From Primulina eburnea (taxonomy: Eukaryota > Streptophyta > Magnoliopsida > Lamiales > Gesneriaceae): a stretch of 64,000 bases of DNA. The stretch is taken from positions 1 to 64,000 of the forward strand of contig NW_027331414.1 in assembly GCF_022965805.1 (NCBI RefSeq), given 5' to 3'. The translations under genes and the position numbers were made by a program. This document shows, piece after piece, positions 21,960 through 34,486 of this stretch. How positions within the stretch are numbered: the first letter of the stretch is position 1; the number at the start of each line of letters is the position of its first letter. The notes beneath the pieces were generated by a model. It saw only the letters and a list, made by a program, of their open reading frames with translations. It made no database searches and had not been told where the DNA came from.

Positions 21960-24240
21960 ACCCAGTAGTTACAACAGGTACCATTCTTTATGATTATATT
22001 GCATACGTATTGATATATACTAATGCATTCGTTATGAGTATCTGTGAATGAGTAGTATGGAGATATGCTGTATCTGTTGGGTCTGTGTATACTGTAGTAT
22101 TGATTCCTTGGCTGTTGAGGAATATGTTGATATCAGAAATTTCTGTGACATATTATATACTACAGTTAGATGAGGATGGGACTGGATTAGATTATGATGT
22201 ACTTGTAATTGTCTGATTTGGATTGCATTATTGACATGTATATGCTAAACAAGTACAGAAATATCGTAGAATGTGTTCCAGAAATGGTAAGATTAAGACC
22301 AGATCTAGTTGATAAATGAGGATTTTCGATCCAGAAGTCCTCAGAAATTGTAGGGTTTAGGACTCGATTATTACAGAAAGGAACAGATGGCATCCTTATG
22401 TATTCAGTAGATCCACTGAAATCGAGCCTAAAATTTGATATTAATATCATAGTTAACTGGTGTTTTCTTAGATAAGATGTCAGATGGGTTCTCTATCAGA
22501 AAGAATTGAAAGAATTGACAGATTAAAGTATGGGCTAAGGAATCCAGTTGATTGTGTATTTCTCTTGAAGACATTTTAGTTCTGTTTCTAGATTGACAGA
22601 TTATGTGTTCAGGGGTATTTTGAAGAATTATGCTTGTTATATCTATGATTCCGGGATATATCCACAGCATCTGATTGTTTATATTGAATATTTGAAGACT
22701 GGATTAAATATTCTGAGAACTGTGATTATTGTATACAGCAATGGGTCAGGTAGGGATCCGAATGCAGTTATTGATACAGGTTTATATTCAGATTATGCGG
22801 TATCAGGAATATCAAAATTAGCAGAATGTCAAAGATGTCAGAATTTTATTAGCTGGTTTGAGCAGATTGTCTTCTTCTGATTTTCTTATTCTCGTATTGC
22901 TGTATATCTGCTGAGTATTGTTATTGTTCTAAATCAGTATTTGAGACATTTTATATTGGTTGGGAGTATATTCTATTTGCAGATGAGATATAGCAGTTGA
23001 TCTGGGCAGTATGAAGATTTGGTCAGCCAGCCAGAATTTATTATGTTATGAGTTTTTTTAAACTCACTAGATCTGTATAAGTTCTTTCTATTCAGAATTC
23101 GATGTGATATTACCGTTATTGTGAATCAGTGTAATACAGTTTATTGTAAACAGTTGAAATCAGAGCAGAGTATCGTTTACAGTAACATATATGTGACTTT
23201 GTGTTTGTATCAGACAGACTACTTCTATTGTGTGATGTCAGAATGTTTCAGAATTATTTATAGCTTTTGATATGGGTAGTCAGAGCCAAATGCCAGGTAG
23301 GTATTTCTTCATTATTTTATATTATTAACTGATTGTGTATACCGGATAGTTCGAATCTGAAGTCACAAGTAGTGTCAGAAATGCACCGCAGGGGATTCAG
23401 TTTTCATTCAGATATTTCAGAATGTATGATACTCGAACAAATAGTGTTGGTATAAACAGATTTGATCAGTTATAACCGAATTTGTACCGAAAGGTTGGTA
23501 AAAAAATGGTACTGATATGTCTGGATCGCTAACAAAAGAAGCCAGAAAGCTAGGAATCAGAAGATGATTACCGACTTAGTATAATCCTGAATAGAAATGG
23601 AAGTACATTTCTAGGACTGATGTAATGAAATTACCGCCATTTTCTTCAGATTGGGATATGGTCTGATCGTGATTGATAGATTGTTCAATCTATATCTAGT
23701 AGTTTGTAAAGATGATGTACAAACAGAACTAAGTGACAGAGATCCCTGTCAAAGAAATAGTCAGATTGACTAGAAGGATGATTTCGAGTAGAGTATATCA
23801 GACTATGATTACGATTAAGTGTGTACTTGTGGTAGATTATATCATCAGCTCTCTCTGGCAGATTGTTCACAAAGTGACAGGTAGTCGGAGTGTCTTGTTC
23901 AGATATTGAAAGATATTAGTAGAACTCTAGTGCTGACTGTTAGCACTAGTTATCAAGATAATTCAGAATGGATAGATGTAGGAAACCAATGTCGGATGAT
24001 GACGATTGGTATTTGAAACCGAAGATGGCATAGGTCCTTGATTGGGATAAAAAGATGGAATAGCAACTATAGGTGGTATTGCTTTGTTATGGATTGCAAT
24101 TGGCGTATATGGGTGTTGTATAGCCAGTAATATGGGATTGAGTTGGCTAGTGAAATGAGTTTGGATGTTAAACTCTATTATACATTTCTTCTCTTATATT
24201 TGAAATTGATTGCTTATGAGTTCGAGGACGAACTCAGATC
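21960..24240 (+). pseudogene. E2 decayed pol-derived region
   Basis: Faint traces of protease and the linker before RT are visible. One is near 22190-22300 (the counterpart of the 'SDFDCIIGIDML' region, now full of stops). Another is near 22350-22440, the counterpart of the 'TRLLQKG..GFL.YSVD' region. After that, no RT, RNase H or integrase motif can be read with confidence. Stops occur in all frames and the longest open frame is under 100 codons. Such decay beside LTRs under 1% diverged means it was already broken in the parent element. Confidence 0.6.
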
Positions 24241-24241
24241 T

Positions 24242-24255
24242 AAGAGGGGGAGAAA
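24242..24255 (+). other. E2 polypurine tract
   Basis: AAGAGGGGGAGAAA directly precedes the 3' LTR and would prime plus-strand DNA synthesis. Confidence 0.88.
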
Positions 24256-26261
24256 TGTAATGCCCGAGATTAAATCATTATAATCAGACGTTGATTAATT
24301 GACATGATTGAGATTATAAGAACTCAAATGAACCGATATGGCAAGGCCGGGCGTCGTTGCACTTGTTAGCCAAGTATTTGGGCAGGAACTTCGGCGCTCG
24401 AGCGGTAGAAAAGCACCGCCCGAGCGCCAATGCATCACAAATTATTGCTCGGACAGAAGGTTCGGCGCCCGGGCGGTAGATTTCGACTGCCCGAGCGCCA
24501 AGGGTGCGATTTGGAATTCCGGACAGTATGTTCGGCGCCCGAGCGGTACATTTCGACCGCTCGAGCGCCACCCGGAAATCATGAAAGGTAGCCACGTTTC
24601 AATTTCATGCAAGACGGATATATGTATACATATAAACGTTTGTAATCCCTCAGAAATCAGAAACAAAGATCGAGAAAAGGGTTCAGAATAAGAGTTGAAA
24701 ATCCTTACGCCTTTTTCGAGAAATCCGTCCGTCTGAATTAGAATGCGACTTCAGTACCGTGTTCCTATCAACACAGGCTACAACTGGACGTAAGTTTTGT
24801 TACGTTTAGACATGCTTTGAATTTATGAGGTGGTCAGAATTGAATAGGATTCATATATGAGGTTCTTGTCATGTTAGACATCATAGAATCGAAGTCAGAA
24901 TAAGAAACAGAGTGTTTATATAATTGTTATGATTTTTGGAGTTAATTTGACTGAGATTTCATATCAGATTCGTATTGTTATTAAGATTATCACTTGTATC
25001 AGTATTGATTACGAGTTCTGGTATTATATTTGTGATGTTGAGAATGACGGGGTTATTCAGATTGTCTCGTTATGCCGTTTAAACATCAGTTAAGTTAGAT
25101 TGATCAGATTCAGATATAATTTCGAGTAGATTGTGATATTATTGATATGACTCAGATGGTATATTGCTCAGAGATTGATCAGACTATGTACTGATTTGAG
25201 TATTGATCAGAACATATTGTGTATTGAGTTATACATTGATACAGTGTATTGATTATTGCCATTTCAGATCAGATATGGACAAATTCGACTTCGAGACTTC
25301 GTCTTCATCAGACGGGGACGACAAAGGTATAATTCATGTGATATCCGGGAAGAACAACTCAACTGAGATCGCGTTGAGTTGCCCACTAAATCACATACTA
25401 TACTCTTGTTATGTTTTATATGATTATGTTATGATGATAAATTGTTATTCATGCATTAAGATAGGACAGTCTGGAGATCAGGCAGACTCTAGACGTTCGG
25501 CGATATCTCAGCTTAGGGGAAGATCACCTCCCCTATTGTAGATGTGGATACAGATCAGGCCGAAGTCTAGGAATAAGACGTACAGCACCACGATTGGTTG
25601 GGTAGGTGACAGCCAGTGACGTCTTATTCACCCCGGGATCCCTAGAGTTATAGTTGAGTCGAGTCTAGACATGATTTGAATAGGACTGCATGCTCATATG
25701 GATGTGGCTCCTAGATCATGGGACCCATCATTATTACTTTCAGTTATGATAGCATGTTTGTATGATTTAGATTGTTTATATGCATGTTTAGCTGATTTGA
25801 AGTGCATGCTTGTTGTGATTAGATTTCATAGCTTATGAAATCTAATGTTTTGATTTTATTCGTGACAGCATGTTTCATGAATTATTTTATGTATATACAT
25901 GTTCACCATGTTTTATACTGGGATTTATTTCTCACCGGAGTTATCCGGCTGTTGTCTTGTTTTGTATGTGTGCACGACAACAGGTGGGGCTGGATCAGGG
26001 TCAAGATGATGATGAGAGAAGACGAGTGTAGCGTGGTGATTCCGGACTTACAGTAGACTTGGTTTTATTACTTGACTTTAGTAGTTGAACCTGAAATTAG
26101 CTTGTTGTACTTTAATACTGAAATGTATTTATACAGACATGTATAGTATTTAGATTCCATTACCTTCCGCAGTTATATCTTTAAACGAAAAATTTTTAGA
26201 CCCTGTTTTATCTTAATTGATAATTTAAATCCCAAAGATGATTAGCGTCCGGGTCCCCACA
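24256..26261 (+). repeat. E2 3' LTR
   Basis: It has the same length as the 5' LTR, with about 14 scattered substitutions and no indel noticed. It is followed by the target duplication ATAAG and then E1's RT coding sequence. Confidence 0.93.
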
Positions 26262-28575
26262 ATAAGTATCCTTTGCCAAGGATTGATGATCTCTTCGACC
26301 AGTTGCAGGGTTCTTCAGTATATTCTAAGATTGATTTAGGATCCGGATATCATCAGTTAAGAGTTAGAGAGGCAGATGTGCCTAAGACTGCTTTTCGTAC
26401 CAAATATGGGCATTTTGAATTTTTGGTTATGCCTTTTGGGTTGACCAATGCACCTGCGGTATTTATGGATTTGATGAACCGTGTGTTTCAACGATATATA
26501 GATCAATTTGTTGTGATCTTCATTGATGATATTCTTATTTATTCAAAATCTGAATCTGAGCATTCCAAACACTTGAGAGATGTTTTTCAAATTTTGAGAA
26601 CTGAAAAGTTGTATGCTAAATTATCCAAATGCGAGTTTTGGTTGGATAGAGTGGTTTTTCTTGGACATGTGATTTCAAGTGCTGGTATATCAGTTGATCG
26701 GAGAAAAGTTGAGGCAGTAATCAATTGGTCTAGACCGACATCAGTTCCTGAGGTACGTAATTTTATGGGTTTGGCAGGATATTATCGCAGATTTATTGAA
26801 GGATCTTCACAGATTGCGAGGCCAATTACCCAGCTGACACAAAAGAATGCACAATTTATTTGGTCACAGGCATGTGAGGATACTTTTGTTGAACTTAAGC
26901 AGAGATTTACTAGTGCTCCAGTTCTGACTATTCCATCAGGTGTAGGAGGATTTACAGTGCACACTGATGCTTCACATCAAGGACTGGGTTGTGTATTAAT
27001 GCAGCATGGCCGTGTGGTTGCCTATGCTTCACGACAGTTGAAGCCACATGAATCTAAATACCCAGTGCCTGACTTGGAACTAGCAGCAGTGGTTTTTTCT
27101 CTAAATATTTGGCGTCACTACTTGTATGGTGAGAAATTTGAGATATTCACTGATCATAAGAGTTTGAAATACCTCTTTTCCCAAGCGGAGCTGAACATGA
27201 GACAGAGATGTTGGTTAGACTTTTTGAAAGACTATGATTGCGAAATAAAATATTATCCAGGAAATTCAAACGCAGCTGCTGATGCTTTGAGCAAAAAAGT
27301 ATGTAATATGTCCTTGATCACTAGCAGTGTATCTGATCTAGTAGAAGAATGTTGTCTTTATGGTTTGGATTTTGTGGAAAATACTCAACCTGTAAGAGTA
27401 TTTATGATTCAGGCAGAACCCGAGTTGTTTGTTAAAATTAAAGAGGCCCAAAGATTAGATCAAAGTATTCAGAAATCAGTTGAACTCGTCAGATCAGGAC
27501 ATCGATCAGAATTTTAGGTCAATAATGAGGGTATTTTGTTTGTGAATGATCGTATTGTAGTTCCTAATATTTCAAAGTTGAGGATACAGATTTTGCGTGA
27601 TGCTTATTGCAGTAAGTTCAGTGTACACCCTGGAAGTAAAAAGATGTACAATAATTTGAAGAAACAGTTTTTGTGGAAAAGAATGAAATCTGACATAGCA
27701 CAATTTGTATCTCGTTTTTTGAATTGTCAACAAGTGAAAGCAGAAAGGAAGCGACTAGGAGGTCTTTTGCATAGCCTTAAGGTTCCAGAATGGAAGTGAG
27801 ACCATATTACTATGTATTTTGTCACGAAGTTGCCGAGGTCGTCGAAAGGTTGCGATGCAATTTTGGTTATCGTTGACAAATTAACTATGTCTTCGTGTTT
27901 CATTCCTTATCAGATGACATATAGGCATTATCAGATGACCAGATTGTACATCAGAGAAGTTTTGAGATTGCATGGTGTGCCTAAGTCCATTGTATCGGAT
28001 CGTGATCCCAGATTTTCTTCTCATTTTTGGCAGAGTTTACAAGAGGCCCTTGGTACTCGTTTGCATTTGAGTACAACATATCACCCTCAGACAGACAGAC
28101 AGTCAGAACGTACTATTCAGACATTAGAGGATATGCTGAGAGCTGTAGTGACGGATTTTGGTATTGGTTGGCAGGATTCGTTACCACTTGTCGAGTTTTC
28201 TTATAACAATTGTTATCAAGTGAGCATTGAAATGTCACCATTTGAAGCACTATATGGCAGGAATTTCGATCTCCTCTGTATTGGGACAATTTATCTAAAG
28301 CACCAATTGTAGGACCTGATATGATAAGAGATATGACAGAGACGGTGAAATTGATTCGGAGTCGTATGCGAGCTGCTCAGGATAGGCAGGCTAAGTATGC
28401 GAACATCAGGAGACATCCGTTGATTTTTGAGAAAGGTGACATAGTTTTTTTGAAAATATCTCCTTTCTGTGGTACAGTTAGATTTGGAAAGAAAGGTAAA
28501 CTATCACCGAGATTCATAGGTCCGTATGAGATTTTGGAACGTGTTGGTGATTTGGCTTATAGATTAGCTCTTCCG
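26262..28575 (+). pseudogene. E1 pol middle: RT, RNase H, integrase (cut by E3)
   Basis: RT resumes in frame with the finger/palm segments [34 protein letters not shown] and the catalytic FIDDILIYS near 26520. RNase H follows with [13 protein letters not shown] near 26960, and then DHKSLKYLF. The integrase contains a CX2C-like zinc part near 27720 (LNCQQVKAE) and core motifs [12 protein letters not shown] and TTYHPQTD. There are nonsense codons at 27515 (TAG) and 27797 (TGA), and a frameshift near 28270 between the integrase core and its C-terminal part. E3 interrupts it after LALP, within the target duplication TTCCG (28571-28575). Confidence 0.92.
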
Positions 28576-29148
28576 TGATGAAACTTAAAATTAATAATTT
28601 ATTATATGTTAAAACATGTATTTTAAAATTTTAAGTTCCATTAAAATTATAAATTATGTTATTTTAGTATTGTTTGTTTATATTTAAATGTCTTACTAAA
28701 TTTGTTTTATTTTCAGGTTTTTTTACGTGTTGGTAAAATAATGATAACTCAAGCTAGAAAATTCAAATGGAGGTGACTCTAACATGGTTGGAATCCTTGA
28801 GAAGTTATCTACAACTTTGCAGAAGACATGATTGCCTAAAAAGCTCATTAAGATGATCAAATTGTGCAAAGATCAAAATGAGGACACATTTACTTTTACT
28901 ATGACCATCATTTAGTAAAAAATTCATAACTATTTCAATATTTATCCAAATGAGGTGAATCAAGTGGCCAAACTCATCTACACAAAATTCCCCACATGTT
29001 TGTGGCCTTAATCAGAGTCAAAGTGGTGAGAAAAGTCGTGGAACAAGGCATTGAAAGAAGGGACATGGAATTGGAGTTGAGGAGACAAAGAATACTATTA
29101 CAACTACATGGCATTAATAGAATTTTTGACCCTTTCTCTCATTTGGCC

Positions 29149-29156
29149 TATAAATA
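29149..29156 (+). promoter_or_regulatory. E3 LTR TATA box
   Basis: TATAAATA lies inside the small palindrome GGCCTATAAATAGAGGCC, a classic plant core promoter position. The same sequence is at 39363-39370 in the 3' LTR. Transcription would be expected to start about 30 bp downstream. Confidence 0.75.
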
Positions 29157-29573
29157 GAGGCCTTGTGCTAGCTTGAGAATCATTCTATCTCATTGTAAAA
29201 TATAGTGTGAGTGTGTATCAAAGTTCTAAGTTCCAATATATTTTCTTTCATTTTCTCAACTATGAGTGATATTTTAGTGTTGATTAAAAGTAAATTCATG
29301 GCAAGCTAAATCTATTATGTCAAGTTGAAGAGGATGCATTCTTGGTGAAGTAAGATTGTTTATATTTTGTATATTCTTTCTTTATTTCTTTTCATTTAGC
29401 TAACTTATTTTCATTGTAGGTATAAAAATGAATTATTTCTTGTTATCAATTTACATCAAAAGCTTGATACCATTGAAGTGGTTATATTGATTTGTTGTTT
29501 ATTTTTGATACAATAAATATTTCATCACTTATTATTATATATATAGATATATATATTTATATAATAATATCAT

Positions 29574-29850
29574 AATATTTCATTTAGACGATAGCGTGGC
29601 TCTGCCGGTTGTTTTAAATGAAATATTATGATTTAATACTAATATCTAACAATCTAACATTTACTTTATCGCAACTAACTTTTATTTTTCGCATCTAACT
29701 TTTACTTTCTCGCAACTAACTTTTACTTTTCCGCAACTAACATTTACTTTATCGCAACTAACTTTTACTTTACTGCAATTAACTTATTAAATCAATATAT
29801 TTCATTTAGGCAATAGCGTGGCTCTGCCGGTTGTTCTAAATGAAATATAA
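29574..29850 (+). repeat. E3 LTR tandem array with flanking hairpins
   Basis: Six 21-bp units of the type CTAACTTTTACTTTNTCGCAA occupy 29654-29778. They are flanked at 29574-29628 and about 29800-29850 by two copies of a hairpin: ATTTCATTTAG, a GTGGCTCTGCCGG loop, then an arm close to CTAAATGAAAT. The same arrangement is at about 39795-40075 in the 3' LTR, with the array at 39872-39996. Confidence 0.85.
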
Positions 29851-30230
29851 TGATTTAATCTAACATTTACTTTATGCAATTATTTATTTATATAGTCATA
29901 GGTACCATATATAAAATATCGGTTAATTCGGTACTTTCTATAGTGGAAACTATATTATATTATGTATGTGTTTAATTTTCTTGGAACTATTATTTATGGT
30001 TGTTTCTTTTGTTTTACTTTTAGTTAAACAATATTATATAAAACAAGAATAAATCCTCAAGCCTTGACAAAATTTATAATTTGTAAACTTCATTCTTGCA
30101 TTTGGTAATCTATAAATTAATAAATTTAAACTAAAAATAACCTCTCTGTGGATCGATCTCGTACTTACGAAATATATTACTTGCAGACAACCTACACTTG
30201 GGTGAATTATTATTTAAGTAGTAGCAAGTT

Positions 30231-30250
30231 TTTGGCGTCGTTGCCGGGGA
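30231..30250 (+). other. E3 primer binding site (tRNA-Asp)
   Basis: TGGCGTCGTTGCCGGGGA, shortly after the LTR end, is complementary to the 3' end of plant tRNA-Asp except for one C-to-T change. A tRNA-Asp primer is typical of Athila/Tat elements. A splice-donor-like AG/GTATAA follows at once, with GT at 30252-30253. Confidence 0.85.
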
Positions 30251-30315
30251 GGTATAAATTAAGTTTATATTTGTTATTTATGTTTTATTTATAAGTATTG
30301 CGTGTTTTTACTTGT

Positions 30316-30597
30316 ATGAGTGTTTGGAGTCGAAAAAAAAGTGGTAGACTTATTCGAGTATCTGAAAATAATTTAAATATGGATGATAATTCAAATAATC
30401 AAGATAATGATAATAATAACAATAATAATAATAATAATAATCAAGAACATGATCAATTAAGAACACTTAGGCACCATATGAACCCTATTAGAACTAGTGC
30501 CCCATCTTGTTTAGTTTTTCCTCCCGATGCATCTAATTTCAATTTTAAACCTCAAATTATTCAACTTTTACCAAATTTTCATGGCTTAAGATTCTGA
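30316..30597 (+). pseudogene. E3 gag N-terminal part, ended by a frameshift
   Basis: ATG at 30316 (MSVWSRKKSGR) opens the gag leader. It includes a poly-Asn run encoded by (AAT)n/(AAC)n at 30405-30443, then the conserved block RTLRHHMNPIRTSAPSC and LPNFHGL. A one-base length difference near 30590 throws the frame, giving a stop at 30595-30597, although the next codons in the neighbouring frame continue the family sequence and lead into 30665. Gag and gag-pol were therefore one continuous frame before this break. Confidence 0.85.
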
Positions 30598-33500
30598 AAA
30601 TCCATATTTACATCTAAGAGAATTTGAGGAAGTTTGTAACACTTATAATGATCAAAATTGTAGCATGGATATAGTTCGATTAAAGCTTTTCCCTTTTTCT
30701 TTAAAAGATAAAGCTAAAACATGGCTACAAAATTTAAGATCAAGTTCAATAAGATCATGGGAAGAAATGCAACAACAATTTCTCAAAAAGTTTTTCCCTT
30801 CCCATAGAACAAACTCTTTTAAAAGACAAATTACAACTTTTTCTCAAAAACAAGGAGAAACGTTTTATCAATGTTGGGATAGATATAAAGAATTACTTAA
30901 TACATACCCATATCATGGTTTTGAAACATGGAGAATAGTTTCTCACTTTTATGAAGGTTTAATACCTAAAGATAGGCAAATGATAGAATTCATGTGTAAT
31001 GGAACTTTTGAAGATAAAAACCTAAATGAAGCTATGGAATATTTGGATTCATTAGCAGAAAATGCTCAAAATTGGGATAATATAGGCACAATAGAACCAC
31101 CAACAACTAAAAACAATAATTCAACAAATGGGGGTGGTATCTATAATCTTAAAGATGATACAAATATTCAAGCTAAACTTGCATCTTTAGCAAGAAAAAT
31201 TGAGTCATTAGAAATGAAAAAGAGTGGTCAATTAAAAAGTATTCAAGAAATTGTTTGTCATATATGTGATACACATGATCATGCTACAAAAGATTGTCCA
31301 ACATTACCTTCATTTAAAGAATGTCTCCATAAACAAGAAAACTATGTTAACAATTATAAAAAACCAATACTAGATCCTTTTTCACCATTATATAATCCGG
31401 GATGGAAAAATCATCCTAATTTTAGTTGGATGAATGATAATAATGCACAACCGTCACAACAATATTTTCAAAATAACCAAAATCATCAAGGTTATATTCC
31501 TTATGTTACACCTCCAAGAAAAAACTTTGAAGTTGTAATTCATGCATTTATCCAAAAGCAAGAGTCTATCAATATTCAAAACAGTCAATCTATGAGTGAT
31601 TTGAAAGAAACTCTTGCAAAATTTGCATCTGCACTTAATATTCATGAAAAAAGAAAATTTCCATCTCAACCTCAACCTAATCCTAAAAATCAAAATCAAG
31701 AATTAAAAAATGAAAAAATTGATCAAATAAAATCTGTTATTACCCTTAGAAGTGGTAAAATAGTTAATGATCCATATAGTAATGAAAACAAGGATCATTT
31801 AAAATCAAAGAGTAAGGATGATAATCCTGATACTTTTGAGAATGATGATACCTTAAATTTTAAGAATAATATGGTGAATGATAAATCATCTGAAATAGTA
31901 AATAAGTCAAATAAACCTCCACCATTTCCTCATGCATTAACAAATCATAAAAAACAAAAAAGTGATTCTGATATCTATGAAGTTTTTAAACAAGTGAAGA
32001 TAAATATTCCATTATTAGATGCTATTAAACAAGTACCTTCTTATGCAAAATTTTTAAAAGACTTATGTACTGTGAAGAGAAAATTGCATGTGAAGAAAAA
32101 AGCATTCTTGGCTGAACAAGTAAGTTCTATTCTTCAAAATAATTCTAGTTTAAAATATAAAGATCCTGGTTGTCCAACAATTTCATGTATTATTGGAGAA
32201 AATAAAATGAAAAAAGCTTTGTTGGATTTGGGAGCAAGTGTGAATTTACTTCCTTATTCAGTTTATGAAAAACTTAATTTAGGAGAATTAAAACACACTT
32301 CTGTTACTCTTTTACTGGCGGATAGGTCAATTAAAATACCTAGAGGTATTGTAGAAGATGTGTTGGTTCAAGTTGATAAATTCATATATCCTGTAGATTT
32401 TATTGTTTTAGATACACAACCAATAGAAGTACATAATGAAATTCCAGTAATATTGGGACGACCATTTCTAGCAACTTCAAATGCTTTAATTAATTGTCGA
32501 AATGAAATAATGAAATTGTCTTTTGGAAATATGACTCTAGAACTTAATGTGTTTAATTTATGTAAACAACCAAGTATTAATGAAAATGAAAATGAAGATG
32601 ATAATGAAATTCAAACAATTGTGGAAGAAAATATACAAGAAGAAAACTTAAATCAACAATGTGAAGTTTTTTCAGTAGAAAGTTTGGAGTCTGAAAATAA
32701 TTTTAAAGAAGATGATAATACAAAACTTGAATTAAAAGCTTTACCAATAGAATTGAAATATGTATTTCTTGGTCAAAATAAAACATTTCCTGTTGTAATT
32801 TCTTCCACTCTTCTACCAAATCAAGAAGAAGATTTAATTCAATTACTTAAAAAATATAAAAATGCAATTGGATGGACTTTGAAAGATATAAAAGGTATGA
32901 ATCCTTTAATTTGTACACATAAAATTCACTTGGAAGAAAATGCTAAAACATATCAACAACCGCAAAGAAGGTTAAATCCACATATGAAAGAAGTTGTTAA
33001 GATTGAAGTATTAAAACTATTAGACGCTGGAATTATCTATCCAATCTCAGATAGTAAATGGATAAGTCCAACACAAGTAGTACCTAAAAAGTCATGCATC
33101 ACTGTTATAAAAAATGAAAAAGGAGAGTTATTACAAACTAGGATTCCATCTAGTTGGCGTATGTGTATTGATTATAGAAAATTAAATGATGCAACTAGAA
33201 AAGATCATTTCCCACTACCATTTTTAGATCAAATTTTAGAAAAAGTAGCAGGAAATTCTTATTATTGTTTTCTTGATGGGTATTCGGGGTATTATCAAAT
33301 ACCTATATCATTAGAAGATCAAGAAAAAACAACTTTCACTTGTCCTTTCGGAACTTTTGCATTTAAAAGAATGCCATTTGGTTTATGTAATGCTCCAGCT
33401 ACTTTTCAAAGATGCATGTTAAGTATTTTCAGTGATATGATTGAAGAATTTGTAGGAGTTTTTATGGATGATATAACTGTTTTTGGAAACTCATTTGAAA

Positions 33501-34486
33501 ATTGTCTTAAAAATCTAGAAAAAGTATTAAAAAGATGTGAAGAAAAAAATCTTGTTTTAAATTGGGAAAAATGTCATTATATGGTTAAATCTGGGATTGT
33601 TTTAGGACATGTGATATCTGAAAAAGGAATTGAAGTTGATAAAGCCAAATTTGATGTTATTTCTAATTTAACATCACCAAAAACAGTCAAAGAAGTTCGA
33701 TCATTTTTGGGTCATGCAGGATTTTATAGAAGGTTTATAAAAAATTTCAGCATAATATCTAAACCAATGTCAAATCTTTTAACAAAAGATACACAATTCG
33801 AATGGACTCAAAAATGTGAAAATGCTTTTAAAAAAATAATTAATCTTTTAATTACATCCCCTATTTTACAACCTCCAGATTGGTCTTTACCATTTGAATT
33901 AATGTGTGATGCAAGTGATTATGCTATAGGAGCTGTGTTAGGACAAAGAAAAGAAGGAAAACCTTATGCAATCTATTATGCTAGTAGAACCTTAAATAGT
34001 GCCCAAATAAATTATTCAACTACTGAAAAAGAATTACGTTCAGTAGTATTTGCATTAGATAAGTTTCGATCTTATTTAATTGGTTCTACTACTATTGTTT
34101 ACACCGATCATTCTGCCATAAAATATTTATCAAATAAACAAAATGCTAAGCCAAGATTAATACGGTGGATTTTATTGTTACAAGAATTTGATATTATAAT
34201 TAAAGATAAAAAAGGAAAAGAAAATGTTGTAGCCGATCATTTATCTAGAATAATGACTGAATCATCTCATAATGAAATACCAATAAATGAAAATTTTCCA
34301 GATGATCAGTTGTTTTATGCTACTATTATGCCATGGTTTGCTAACATTGTAAATTTTCTTGTGACAAATAAAATGCCTTCTCATTGGAATTCACAGGATA
34401 AGAATAAATTCTTGATAGAAGTTAAAAAATTTTATTGGGATGATCCTTACTTATTTAAGTATTGTCCTGACCAAATTTTTCGATGA
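30598..34486 (+). pseudogene. E3 gag-pol: gag, protease, RT, RNase H (ended by TGA)
   Basis: From the in-frame ATG at 30665 this is 1273 codons. In order (residues from 30665): gag core (about 1-140, LFPFSLKDKAKTWL, FLKKFFPSHRT), a CCHC knuckle CHICDTHDHATKDC near 198-211, an Asn/Lys-rich linker, and protease with DLGASVNLLP near 521. RT follows with MCIDYRKLND, DGYSGYYQI, MPFGLCNAPATF and catalytic FMDD near 932, then RNase H with CDASDYAIGAVL near 1079 and YTDHSAIKYL. The frame ends in a TGA (34484-34486) where family members continue, and integrase follows directly in the same frame. The codons are strongly AT-rich. Confidence 0.9.

Larger units (their letters stand above)
18628..26261 (+). 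mobile_element. E2: young non-autonomous chromovirus nested in E1
   Basis: LTRs of equal length (2006 bp, 18628-20633 and 24256-26261) flank 3.6 kb, with a perfect ATAAG duplication (18623-18627 and 26262-26266) in E1's reverse transcriptase. I count about 14 substitutions between the LTRs (0.7%). At a rate often used for plant LTRs (about 1.3e-8 per site per year) that is a few hundred thousand years. The interior holds a mostly open gag but no working pol. The pol-derived sequence is far more decayed than the LTRs, so the decay predates this insertion and the copy was probably mobilised in trans. Confidence 0.9.
28576..30226 (+). repeat. E3 5' LTR
   Basis: It begins TGATGAAACTTAAAATT and ends AAGTAGTAGCA (1651 bp). 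It carries a TATA box at 29149-29156, a (TA)-rich tract near 29540-29560, six 21-bp tandem repeats at 29654-29778, and two near-palindromic hairpin blocks around them. Confidence 0.93.

Noticed and set aside
28311..28325. TTGTAGGACC resembling the start of the TRIM 1 LTR
   Set aside because: Here it is ordinary E1 integrase coding sequence ([10 protein letters not shown]). The match is short and there is no second terminal repeat.
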